Below are positions 1-6,896 of a stretch of DNA of 18,092 nt, piece after piece. The translations under genes and the position numbers were made by a program. The DNA is taken from NCBI GenBank assembly GCA_964483805.1, contig CAZADH010000106.1, positions 1-18,092 on the forward strand, given 5' to 3'. Numbering within the stretch: position 1 is the stretch's first letter; each line of letters begins with the position of its first letter. Below the pieces are notes generated by a model. The model ran no database searches and had not been told where the DNA came from. It was given only the letters and a program-made list of their open reading frames with translations. This DNA comes from CAZADH01 sp964483805 (lineage in GTDB: Bacteria > Muiribacteriota > Ozemobacteria > Ozemobacterales > Ozemobacteraceae).

Positions 1-1
1 A

Positions 2-1528
2 GCGCTCGACGCCTGGTTGGTCGCGCGTGGCAGCACCTGGGCGCAGGCGTCGTCGGCCCGCCGTCGCGAAGCCATGGTGGCACTGTGCGGCCCGGAGCGA
101 AGCGATGCCGCCAGTCCCCCCGATCCGTTGCGTGGCCAGTTGCAGAAGACGGTGGGCTGTTGTCCAGCGAGTTTTGTGGCGGCCGATCGCTTTCGCCGCA
201 TCGAGAAGATGCTGCGCCGGTCCCAGGGTCGCGACTGGGACGAAGAGAGCGTGCAGGCTTACGGTCTCGACCGTTGGTTGATTCATCGTTGGTTCGGTTT
301 GCCGATTTTCGGTTTGTTGCTCTGGATGGTGTTTTGGAGCACGTTTCAACTCGGCGCCCACCCTGCCGCCTGGATCGGCTCGGTCATGCGTTGGTTGCAT
401 GGCGTGGCTGATGGCTATCTGGGTTCCGGGCTGGGAGCCGAGTTCGTCACCAACTGTCTGATCGAGGGCGCCGGGTCGGTCCTCGTGTTTCTGCCGAACG
501 TCATCATCCTGTTTGCCTGGATCGCGCTACTGGAAGACTCGGGTTACATGGCGCGGGCGGCATTCATGATGGACCGCCTGATGCAGGGTATCGGTTTGCA
601 GGGCCGGGCGTTCATCCCGTTGATCATGGGCATTGGCTGCAATGTGCCGGCAGTGCTGGCGACCCGCATCATCGAACACCCGCGCCAACGGTTGCGCACC
701 ATTCTGTTGATCCCGCTGATGAGCTGTTCGGCGCGGCTGCCGGTGTTTGTCTTGCTGACCGGCATCTTCTTTGCCGAGCAGGCGGGCCACGTATTGACAT
801 TGTTATACGCGATCGGCGTGTTGGCGGTTGTCGTCCTGGGCCGCATTTCAGGCGGTCTGATGGGCGATGACACGTCGGGTTGTTTCATGCTCGAAATGCC
901 GCCGTACCGGTGGCCGACCCCGCGTTCAGTGTATGCGCTGTTGCGGCAGCAAGTGGGGCACTTCCTCGAAAAGGCGGGCACCGTGATCGTGGCTGGTGCG
1001 GCACTGATGTGGGTTTTGTCGAGTTTTCCGCGCGAGGTGCCGCTGTCGCAGAACTGGCCCGAGCAGTTGACCCAACTCGAGCAGTCGCGACCGGCCGATT
1101 TTGAGGCACGCAAGGCCGAGATCGAGACCCGAATGCACAGCGAACAAGCGGCTGGGAGGTATCTCGGCCGCATTGGGCGTGTGCTCGAGCCTGTGGTTGC
1201 GCCGATGGGATTGACCTGGCGCGAGGCCGTGAGTCTGTTGCCGGGCATCGTTGCGAAAGAGGGCATCGTGGCCAGTCTCGGGGTCGTCTACGGCGTGACC
1301 GGAGATGAACTGGGCAAGGCGATGCGGCGGGCGGGAATCACGGCGCGCGGCGCCTTTGCCCTCATGGTGGTGACCCTGTTGTTCGTGCCGTGTCTGCCGA
1401 CCGTCGGCGCGATCTTTCGCGAGACGGGGTCGTGGTGCTGGACCGGCGTGGCGATCGTCTACCCTGCGGTCCTGGCGTGGGTGGCCGGGATGTTCGTCGC
1501 GGTGGTCGGTGGAATTCTGGGAGGTTGA
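2..1528 (+). CDS. feoB: Ferrous iron transport protein B, C-terminal part (5' end cut by window)
   Basis: Inner-membrane Fe(II) importer. The frame is open from base 2, so the gene starts before the window; the TTG at 17 is not a true start. The N-terminal G domain is missing except perhaps its last part. The visible region carries the FeoB membrane core: DRWLIHRWFGLPIF (bases about 268-309), EDSGYMARAAFMMDRL (about 535-580), GIGCNVPA (about 630-655), the MSCSARLPV segment (about 719-745), and near the end the PCLPTVGAIFRETGSW block (about 1390-1437). These match the conserved Gate and core motifs of the family. A charged loop (about 1040-1160) separates the two membrane halves. The gene is followed after 6 bases by a FeoB-associated small protein and then a DtxR-type regulator, which is a typical iron operon. 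No FeoA is visible; it may lie upstream. Confidence 0.97.
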   Translation, partial: ALDAWLVARGSTWAQASSARRREAMVALCGPERSDAASPPDPLRGQLQKTVGCCPASFVAADRFRRIEKMLRRSQGRDWDEESVQAYGLDRWLIHRWFGLPIFGLLLWMVFWSTFQLGAHPAAWIGSVMRWLHGVADGYLGSGLGAEFVTNCLIEGAGSVLVFLPNVIILFAWIALLEDSGYMARAAFMMDRLMQGIGLQGRAFIPLIMGIGCNVPAVLATRIIEHPRQRLRTILLIPLMSCSARLPVFVLLTGIFFAEQAGHVLTLLYAIGVLAVVVLGRISGGLMGDDTSGCFMLEMPPYRWPTPRSVYALLRQQVGHFLEKAGTVIVAGAALMWVLSSFPREVPLSQNWPEQLTQLEQSRPADFEARKAEIETRMHSEQAAGRYLGRIGRVLEPVVAPMGLTWREAVSLLPGIVAKEGIVASLGVVYGVTGDELGKAMRRAGITARGAFALMVVTLLFVPCLPTVGAIFRETGSWCWTGVAIVYPAVLAWVAGMFVAVVGGILGG

Positions 1529-1534
1529 TGACCG

Positions 1535-1780
1535 ATGAGCAACGTCTGGGTCATTGTCGTGGTCATTGTCGCCGTCATCGTGTTGGTCCGGCACATTCGC
1601 CGGGATCTGGCCGGCGAGGGTTGCGGGTCATGCGTAAGCCGGTCGTGCTGCAAGCGGGCGTGCGCCGGCATCGAACCGTGTGGTCCCGCGGCCGGGGGCG
1701 TCGTGCCGCCGGACCAGCCACCCGTGGCGATGAAGCCGACGGCCGCCGCCGCGAAACCCGACCGCCCCGAGGCACCATGA
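1535..1780 (+). CDS. FeoB-associated Cys-rich small membrane protein
   Basis: 81 residues. An N-terminal hydrophobic helix (residues about 4-19, mostly V and I) is followed by a basic patch (RHIRR) and a Cys-rich stretch with Cys at 30, 33, 38, 39, 43 and 49. The rest is a Pro/Ala-rich tail. This is the layout of the FeoB-associated Cys-rich membrane protein family, which lies directly after feoB in many bacteria; its exact job in Fe(II) uptake is not settled. The ATG at 1535 follows a GGGAGG 10 bases upstream and lies 6 bases after the feoB stop. Its TGA overlaps the ATG of the next gene (ATGA), so translation is probably coupled. Confidence 0.88.
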   Translation: MSNVWVIVVVIVAVIVLVRHIRRDLAGEGCGSCVSRSCCKRACAGIEPCGPAAGGVVPPDQPPVAMKPTAAAAKPDRPEAP

Positions 1781-2265
1781 GCAAAGTATTGACAACGTAT
1801 TCTACCACCGTGCAGCATCAGCTCGAGACCATCGGCCGGCTCGAGGTCGAGAACGGCATGGTGCGAGCCAAAGACTTGGCCGATGCGTTGGGGTGCCGCC
1901 GGCCGACCGTGACCGGGACCCTGCGCCGGCTGGCGCGGCTCGGGCTGGTGCATTACGCACCGTACCAGCCGGTGCGCCTCACCGAGGCCGGTCAGGCCGT
2001 CATCCACGGGCTCGATCATTCCGAAAAGATTCTCGACGAGTTCTTTTCGGTGGTCTTGCAGTTGCCGGCCGACGTCGCCGCCGCCGAAGCATGCCGCCTC
2101 GAGCACCTGATCTCGCCCCTTGCATTGCAGCGCCTGCGCGAGTTTTGCGCGTTCGCCGCCCGGTCGCCTGCCGGTCGGCCGACCTTGATCGCCCAGTTCG
2201 CCCGCTTTCTCGCGCGCGGTGGTGAGAGCGCCAAAGCGGCCACGAAAAAGCGCCGCAAGAGCTGA
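1777..2265 (+). CDS. DtxR/MntR-family metal-dependent transcriptional regulator
   Basis: 162 residues. The start at 1777 is fixed by the ATGA overlap with the preceding gene. Residues about 12-70 form the winged helix-turn-helix (VRAKDLADALG, RPTVTGTLRRLARLGLV, VRLTEAG). Residues about 75-125 form the dimerisation/metal domain with EACRLEHLIS (104-113), the family hallmark. C106, E109 and H110 match DtxR C102, E105 and H106. My by-eye, gap-free alignment puts H14 at DtxR M10, E83 at H79, D87 at E83, and A102 at H98, so the second (primary) metal site is altered. The SH3-like C-terminal domain is absent and the tail is Lys/Arg-rich (TKKRRKS). Its place in the feoB operon suggests Fe(II)-dependent feedback control, but Mn(II) is possible. 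The family assignment is firm; the metal is inference. Confidence 0.9.
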   Translation: MSKVLTTYSTTVQHQLETIGRLEVENGMVRAKDLADALGCRRPTVTGTLRRLARLGLVHYAPYQPVRLTEAGQAVIHGLDHSEKILDEFFSVVLQLPADVAAAEACRLEHLISPLALQRLREFCAFAARSPAGRPTLIAQFARFLARGGESAKAATKKRRKS

Positions 2266-2333
2266 GAGCTGCGCGAGCGGTGGGTGGCCCCGGGCACCAC
2301 GCGCATCGTGTGCGGCCGGCTCCCACGTTCGGC

Positions 2334-2362
2334 TTGCCACGCGCGGGGCGGGGCTTTATGAT
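2334..2362 (+). promoter_or_regulatory. Sigma70-type promoter of the HEAT-repeat membrane protein gene
   Basis: TTGCCA (2334-2339), a 17-base spacer and TATGAT (2357-2362). This is close to the -35/-10 consensus with ideal spacing and ends 33 bases before the chosen ATG at 2396. It suggests that the HEAT gene is transcribed apart from the feo operon. Confidence 0.7.
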
Positions 2363-2395
2363 GAGGCACCCGCGGGTGCGGGCGGGGGCGAGGGC

Positions 2396-5302
2396 ATGGA
2401 CGACGGCCTTTTTCAAGAACTGACAACGCGGCTCGATTCGCCGGACGAGAACGTTCGGCGCCAGTCGGTGTTGGGCTTGTTGCAGAGTCGGGAGCCGTTG
2501 GCCATTCCTGTGCTGGCGCGCGTTGCCGCCAGCGACGCGAGCGTCGAGATTCGGTATTACGCGCGCCGGGCCATGCATTTGCTGCGCGATCACGCGGGTA
2601 TTGCGCTGCCGGCCACCGATCGGGCGATGCCCGAGGCCCCGCGGTGGACCGCGAGTGACCCGGGTGAACGCCTGGCCGCATTGCGTGAGGCGCTGACGAA
2701 ACCGGCGGCCGAATCGGTCGAGCACCTGCGCGCGGCGCTCGACCGCGAGGTCGTGCCCGAGCTGATCGCCAGCTTTATCGTTGGCCTGGGTCGATTGGGC
2801 GGCAGCAGCGACATCGAGCGGTTGCGCCGGTATCTGATCGAATCCGATCCGCGCATTCGCGCCAATGCGGTCGAGGCGCTGGCGACGATCGGCGGGGATG
2901 CAGCACTCACTGCGGTTTTGCCGGCAATTCAGGATCCCGACAATCGAGTGCGGCAGAACGCGATTCTGGCACTTGCAGGCGTGGGTGGGCCGGAACTGCT
3001 GCGGTTGCTGCGCGACCTGGCCCATGCTCCCGAGGTGGCCCATCGCGACTCGGCGATCTTTTCGTTGTCACGGTGCGATACGCCGCTGGCGGTCAGCATT
3101 CTCGTCGATGTCGCCCTCAACGATGCGGTGCCGTCGCTGCGGCTGAAGGCGGCGGAGGCATTGACCGGCCTGGCGCGGCAGGGTAACGCGGAAGCCGCAC
3201 GGGAACTGGTGCGCGTGCAATCGTCGTTGCCCGGGCTTCCCCCACCCCGCGCCGTGCCGTGGCACGGCACGGTGACCACCGCCACGGCGCATGTGACCCC
3301 GACCGAGTTGGCCGCGATCTTTGCCGATCCGACGGCCGACAGTCGGCAATCGGCGTTGGCCCGGTTGCCGGCGGTGCTGTCGCCCGAGTATGTGGCCCCG
3401 CTGGTCACCGGACTCGAGCGTGAGCGTGACCCGATTCTCGCGGCCTGGTTGGTGGCGTTGCTCGGACGCATGAAGGCAGTGCCGGCGTTCGCGGCGATCA
3501 GTGCGCGGTTGTACGATGCCGACGACCGGGTGCGGGCGAATGCCGTCGATGCGTTGGTGGCGATCGATGCCACCCGAGCGCGCGGCCTGCTGGGGCCACT
3601 GCTGCACGATGTAAATAATCGGGTGCGGGCGAACGCCATTTTGGCATTTGCCGCCGATCCGGCCTACGATCCGACCCCCGATCTTTCGCTGCTGGTGCGG
3701 CATCCACAGACAGTGTTTCGCAAGAGTGCTTTGTATTGCATGGCCCTGCTCGAACGCGGGGCGCTGGTGCATCTGCTCGCGCAGTTGCTCGACGACGAAG
3801 ACGCGGGGATCCGGCGACTGGCGTTTACCACTTTGCAGGACTACACCCGACGCGGGATTCCGGGGACGGCCGAACTCGAGGAGCGAATTCGCGTGCGTCG
3901 ACAGATCGCGCGGCAATCCGACAGTTTCTTCGAGAACGAGTTCGACCGCTGGTTCGGGTTTATCAAGAGCACGTTGACCGGGCGTTCCGCTGCGGCGCCC
4001 CGCCTGATCGACCCCCCGGTGTTGCAGCCATCGCCACCCCCGATCGACGAAGACGAGTTGCTGGTCACACTCGGGGCCAAGGCCGAAAGTTGCGGGTTGC
4101 TGCCGGCCGAGACGGCCGACGAACTGCGGCGTGTCGCCGAAGCGTTGGCGGTGGCGCATGGCACACCGCTGGCCGGAACAGGTCAGCAACCTGGTGTATT
4201 TATGCGCGATGCGGCGGCGCGGGTCGAACGGTTGGCGCAGGCCGAGCGACGGGAGGCCGAGGTGGCGCAGCTTCTCGGGCGGCGCCGGTGGTTGCGGCGG
4301 CGGGCGGCGCAGCGTCTCCTGCGGCAGGTGGCTCGCCTGACCCAGGGCGAACGGGACCGTCTCGGGCCGATCCTCGAGTCGGCGCTCGCCATGCAGCAGC
4401 GGTTGGTGCCGCCACGCGAGGTGTCGCTGTTGCCCGAACCCGACGCGAGCGTGTTGGCAGTTTTCGATTTGTCGATGCGCATCTTTCAAAAACACGTGGT
4501 GGCGTTTTCGGTGGTCACCATGCTGTTTTGCGTGATCGCCGGCGTGCCGATATTGGTCACGGGGCATGCGTTGGGCAACCTGCGCCTGGTGTCGAGCGAC
4601 ATCCTGCCGACCGGGGCGATGCGTGGCATCCTCATCTTCGGCACGGTGGGTTGGTTTTTTCTGGTGGCGTTGGCACTGGCGTGCAGCAACGTGATCATCG
4701 CGTTGATGGTGCGCGCGTATCTGGCCGGTGAGCATCCCGCGCCGGGAGCGATCTGGGAACGGGTGAAGACACTGGCGTTCCCGGTTACCCGGGCCAAGGT
4801 CGCCAAGTATGGCATGGTGATGTTGCACGGTGCGGCCGGTTTCGTGGTGGCCGTGGCGGTCGATCTGCTGCTGTTCAACTGGATCGGCCGGCGGCCGGCG
4901 GTACGGGTCGTGGCCGAACTCTTCGTGATCGGTGCGGTGTTGTGGGCCGGTGGCCGGGTGCTGATTCGTCACCTGCTCGTCGAATCGATCATGGTCTTCG
5001 AGCGGTCCGGCGTCAGGTCGGCGTTTGCCCGCAGTGGCAGACTCGTGGCCCCGCGCATTGGCCGGACGCTGGAGCTGCTCGCCAGTTCGTGGATACTGCT
5101 TGTGTTCATCGGCATTTCGACCGGCGAGGTGCTCGACGTGGTTCGCTGGATTCTGCCGTTCCCGGCGGTCTGGCAAGGGGTGGCGATCAGCACGCAGATC
5201 TGTCTGATGCCGATCGTCCTCATCAACATCGTGGTCTACGCGTTGATGTTGATGCGGCCCGAGTTCGATGAGAAGGGCGCAGCCACGCCGATCGGGCTAT
5301 GA
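2396..5302 (+). CDS. HEAT-repeat protein with C-terminal multi-pass membrane domain
   Basis: 968 residues from the ATG at 2396. I prefer this start over the GTG at 2219, because that one overlaps the dtxR-like gene and lies before the promoter at 2334-2362; a purine-rich GGGGGCGAGGG precedes the ATG. Residues about 1-525 are tandem helical HEAT-like repeats, with recurring units such as ENVRRQSVLGLLQ, DPRIRANAVEALATIGG, DPDNRVRQNAILALAGVGG, DDRVRANAVDALVAIDA and DAGIRRLAFTTL. A linker and charged helical stretch covers about 530-690 (RREAEVAQLLGRRRWLRRR). After that come six probable transmembrane segments at about 702-725, 744-775, 805-830, 839-858, 895-915 and 929-953, with FERSGVRSAFARSGRL between the fourth and fifth. 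I do not recognise the whole protein. HEAT arrays usually bind proteins, so a membrane-tethered scaffold is plausible but inferred. The stop overlaps the end of the convergent rhomboid gene by 6 bases. Confidence 0.85.
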   Translation: MDDGLFQELTTRLDSPDENVRRQSVLGLLQSREPLAIPVLARVAASDASVEIRYYARRAMHLLRDHAGIALPATDRAMPEAPRWTASDPGERLAALREALTKPAAESVEHLRAALDREVVPELIASFIVGLGRLGGSSDIERLRRYLIESDPRIRANAVEALATIGGDAALTAVLPAIQDPDNRVRQNAILALAGVGGPELLRLLRDLAHAPEVAHRDSAIFSLSRCDTPLAVSILVDVALNDAVPSLRLKAAEALTGLARQGNAEAARELVRVQSSLPGLPPPRAVPWHGTVTTATAHVTPTELAAIFADPTADSRQSALARLPAVLSPEYVAPLVTGLERERDPILAAWLVALLGRMKAVPAFAAISARLYDADDRVRANAVDALVAIDATRARGLLGPLLHDVNNRVRANAILAFAADPAYDPTPDLSLLVRHPQTVFRKSALYCMALLERGALVHLLAQLLDDEDAGIRRLAFTTLQDYTRRGIPGTAELEERIRVRRQIARQSDSFFENEFDRWFGFIKSTLTGRSAAAPRLIDPPVLQPSPPPIDEDELLVTLGAKAESCGLLPAETADELRRVAEALAVAHGTPLAGTGQQPGVFMRDAAARVERLAQAERREAEVAQLLGRRRWLRRRAAQRLLRQVARLTQGERDRLGPILESALAMQQRLVPPREVSLLPEPDASVLAVFDLSMRIFQKHVVAFSVVTMLFCVIAGVPILVTGHALGNLRLVSSDILPTGAMRGILIFGTVGWFFLVALALACSNVIIALMVRAYLAGEHPAPGAIWERVKTLAFPVTRAKVAKYGMVMLHGAAGFVVAVAVDLLLFNWIGRRPAVRVVAELFVIGAVLWAGGRVLIRHLLVESIMVFERSGVRSAFARSGRLVAPRIGRTLELLASSWILLVFIGISTGEVLDVVRWILPFPAVWQGVAISTQICLMPIVLINIVVYALMLMRPEFDEKGAATPIGL

Positions 5303-6076
5303 CCGCTCCGATGGGCCAGGCGCGGCCGGCACGGGCAGCGTGCGGTGGTGGCGCCGGAACGGCAGGCCGATCAAGAGGCCGGTGAGAAAGCCGCCGAGGT
5401 GGCAGACGAACGCCGTGCGTTCGTTGGTGACATACGAGGGTGACAGGGCGATGACCTGCGCCAACAGAAAGAAACCGAGCACGATCCAGGCATGGACGTC
5501 GATGCGACGAATGAAGAACCAGGCCGGGCAGAAATAACAGGTAATACGGTTGCGCGGATAGAGGATGACGTAGGCGCCGAGCACGCCCGCCACCGCGCCC
5601 GACGAGCCGAGCAACGGGCGCATCGAGGTGGGATCGAAAGCCACGTGCAGCAAGCCGCCGCCGATGCCCGCGAGCAGATAGAACGACAGGAAGGCGGCGC
5701 GACCCATGCGCTCCTCGAGGTTGTCGGCAAAGACCCAGAGGAACCACATATTGCCCAATACATGCAATATATTGACATGCATGAACATGTAGGTGACCGG
5801 CATCAGCCAGAGACCGACGAACGAATTGTGCACGAACAGTTCGGGGGGCACCCGGGTGTGCTGCGTGAGCACCGGTGCGTAGGTGAGCAGATGGTCGGTC
5901 CAGGCCAGGGGGACCAGGCCGTGACCGAACACGTAACGAAGATAGCCGCTCACCGACGCCATCTTGTAGAGGCGATCGCCGCAGAAGACCAGCACATTGA
6001 TCGCCAGCAATGAATAAACGAGCCAGGGCGTCTGGCGGACCGGTTCGTTGTTGTCGTCGTGCAACGGGAAGAACAT
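5297..6076 (-). CDS. Rhomboid-family intramembrane serine protease
   Basis: 259 residues. It cleaves transmembrane substrates within the bilayer. Catalytic features are visible: GSSGA (157-161) with S159 as nucleophile, H226 in VCHLGGF as its partner, and the oxyanion/helix motif H105-x3-N109 in ILHVLGNM. Six or so hydrophobic helices span residues 17-240. The N-terminal FPLHDDN and the YPRNRI...FFIRR...HAWIVLGFF block (about 173-203) match a common bacterial rhomboid subtype. The CYFC pair (C180, C183) lies in that loop. The chosen ATG has no Shine-Dalgarno, but a -10 box lies 8 bases upstream, so the mRNA is probably leaderless. The gene converges on and slightly overlaps the HEAT membrane gene. 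The substrate is unknown. Confidence 0.93.
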   Translation of the reverse strand: MFFPLHDDNNEPVRQTPWLVYSLLAINVLVFCGDRLYKMASVSGYLRYVFGHGLVPLAWTDHLLTYAPVLTQHTRVPPELFVHNSFVGLWLMPVTYMFMHVNILHVLGNMWFLWVFADNLEERMGRAAFLSFYLLAGIGGGLLHVAFDPTSMRPLLGSSGAVAGVLGAYVILYPRNRITCYFCPAWFFIRRIDVHAWIVLGFFLLAQVIALSPSYVTNERTAFVCHLGGFLTGLLIGLPFRRHHRTLPVPAAPGPSERS

Positions 6077-6084
6077 ACCCGCTC

Positions 6085-6113
6085 ATAATAGAGCGACAGC
6101 GGTGACGGAGCAA
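6085..6113 (-). promoter_or_regulatory. Promoter of the rhomboid gene, predicted leaderless
   Basis: Read on the minus strand: TTGCTC (6113-6108), a 17-base spacer and TATTAT (6090-6085). Only 8 bases separate the -10 box from the ATG at 6076. Transcription should therefore start at or just before the ATG, leaving no room for a ribosome-binding site. Confidence 0.65.
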
Positions 6114-6144
6114 CCCAGGGGTCGGATCGTCGCCCGGAAAAAGA

Positions 6145-6180
6145 CGACCCGGGCGATGAACCGTGTCATCGCCCGGGTCG
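6145..6180 (-). terminator. Intrinsic terminator of the 50-codon gene
   Basis: A perfect 15-bp stem (6145-6159 with 6166-6180) has a 6-base loop. On the minus strand it is followed at once by TCTTTTTCC (6144-6136). It lies about 50 bases after the stop of the small minus-strand gene at 6230-6382 and before the rhomboid promoter, so it separates the two minus-strand units. Confidence 0.88.
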
Positions 6181-6229
6181 GAGATTATCGTTCGGTCGGG
6201 CCCGCGTGTCGGCGAACCCGTGCAGAGGC

Positions 6230-6382
6230 TCAGTGCAGGTCGTCCTGCTTTTCCATGTAGGCCGCGTAGATCTCGTACACCGACATCGTCGCGATCGCGC
6301 TCTCGTCCATGGTTTCCATGAAAGCGAGGAAGCTGTCGTCCGTCATCAATTCGGTAATTCCCACCATCCCTGGATGCACCAT
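6230..6382 (-). CDS. Small Met-rich acidic protein, 50 residues, unknown function
   Basis: Found by reading the minus strand between the rhomboid gene and the 6552 gene. ATG at 6382, TGA ending at 6230. The start is supported by AAGGAGGAG (6399-6391), 8 bases upstream, which is the strongest Shine-Dalgarno in the window. The product begins MVHPGMVGITELM and ends YMEKQDDLH. Seven of 50 residues are Met (1, 6, 13, 22, 25, 33, 43). It is acidic, has no Cys, no signal peptide and no membrane helix, and most of it could be helical. A perfect intrinsic terminator follows 50 bases downstream, so it looks like a stand-alone, well-expressed transcript. I do not recognise a family. It could be a small regulator, metal-binding peptide or protein partner, but nothing in the sequence decides this. 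Confidence 0.72.
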   Translation of the reverse strand: MVHPGMVGITELMTDDSFLAFMETMDESAIATMSVYEIYAAYMEKQDDLH

Positions 6383-6416
6383 ACTCTGTTCTCCTCCTTG
6401 CTACTCGTGCGCTGTT

Positions 6417-6445
6417 GTATTACTCATCGGGCGAATTCACAGAAA
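6417..6445 (-). promoter_or_regulatory. Candidate promoter of the 50-codon gene
   Basis: On the minus strand: TTTCTG (6445-6440), 17 bases, TAATAC (6422-6417). The -35 match is weak. It would give a leader of about 28 bases carrying the strong Shine-Dalgarno. Confidence 0.35.
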
Positions 6446-6536
6446 CCCGAAGACCCCCGCGCAGATTTTTTCGCGGCGGTGAACGGAGTCCGCCGAGACC
6501 GGCTCCAGGAAAGGAATACAGTGCGTTACGGGATCG

Positions 6537-6545
6537 TGTTAGACT
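6537..6545 (+). promoter_or_regulatory. Extended -10 element just before the 6552 gene
   Basis: TGTTAGACT is a TGn-extended -10 hexamer (TAGACT, 6540-6545), with no good -35 box 16-18 bases upstream. It ends 6 bases before the ATG at 6552, and no Shine-Dalgarno is present, which points to leaderless initiation. The rest of 6383-6536 holds only the divergent promoter region. Confidence 0.45.
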
Positions 6546-6551
6546 GATGGT

Positions 6552-6821
6552 ATGGATCAAGTTCTCGATGTCGACGCCTACTCGGGCTACAAGGGAAAAG
6601 AGAGTCCGCGTCGTTACCGGCTCGGCGGAAAGCAATACGAAGTATTGACAGTATTGCGGTCGTGGTTCGACGAGGAGATCAGCGGGCATCGGCGGATCTT
6701 CTTTCGCGTCGTCGTGCGTGGTGGCGAAGAGCACGTGCTCTACTGGTCGTGCGACGAAGACGCGTGGTATCTCAAATCGGTCTTTCCGCCCCCGGCCACG
6801 CGGCGCGACGGCAGGAGTTGA
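6552..6821 (+). CDS. Conserved-type small hypothetical protein (DUF6504-like)
   Basis: 89 residues. The product has the pattern YSGYKGKESPRRYRLGGKQYEV (residues 10-31; Y10, G12, P19, G26, Y29 stand out), then a W38 region, an FFRVVVRGGEEHVLYW beta-rich stretch and DEDAWYLKSV (68-77). I recall this layout from small bacterial proteins of the DUF6504 kind, in which a short beta fold starts with YSG and ends with a Trp-containing strand. The match is from memory and approximate. No signal peptide or membrane helix is seen. The gene is divergent from the 50-codon gene, and its stop lies just before the next promoter, so it is probably monocistronic. Function is unknown. Confidence 0.75.
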   Translation: MDQVLDVDAYSGYKGKESPRRYRLGGKQYEVLTVLRSWFDEEISGHRRIFFRVVVRGGEEHVLYWSCDEDAWYLKSVFPPPATRRDGRS

Positions 6822-6828
6822 CGCCCCG

Positions 6829-6857
6829 TTTACACGTTCCGGGGGAGGCTCTATAAT
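6829..6857 (+). promoter_or_regulatory. Near-consensus sigma70 promoter of the cytidylate-kinase-like gene
   Basis: TTTACA (6829-6834), a 17-base spacer, TATAAT (6852-6857). This is the best promoter match in the window. It lies 39 bases before the ATG at 6897, which has GGAGG at 6886-6890. It probably drives the kinase-like and PQQ-propeller genes together. Confidence 0.82.
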
Positions 6858-6896
6858 GTTGCGGGCCTTTTCACCTGATCCCAACGGAGGACGACC

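Noticed and set aside
1390..1776. Upstream extension of the DtxR-like gene to 1390
   Set aside because: It would overlap feoB and the Cys-rich gene out of frame; the ATGA start at 1777 matches family length.
2219..2395. GTG start at 2219 for the HEAT membrane protein
   Set aside because: It lies inside the preceding gene and upstream of the TTGCCA/TATGAT promoter; the extra residues are low-complexity Arg/Ala.
3251..3268. GCCGTGCC/GGCACGGC hairpin within the HEAT gene
   Set aside because: It is in coding sequence with common codons and no flanking signal; likely chance in GC-rich DNA.
3068..5176. 702-codon minus-strand frame opposite the HEAT membrane gene
   Set aside because: The + strand frame shows clear HEAT repeats and membrane helices. 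The antisense product is His/Arg/Gln-rich low complexity, a typical shadow.
5492..6013. 173-codon + frame opposite the rhomboid gene
   Set aside because: No start signals or domain; the minus frame has the complete rhomboid catalytic motifs.
6076..6229. Possible small gene between the rhomboid start and the 50-codon gene
   Set aside because: I see only the rhomboid promoter and the terminator here; the short + frame at 6048-6260 lacks a Shine-Dalgarno and crosses the terminator stem.
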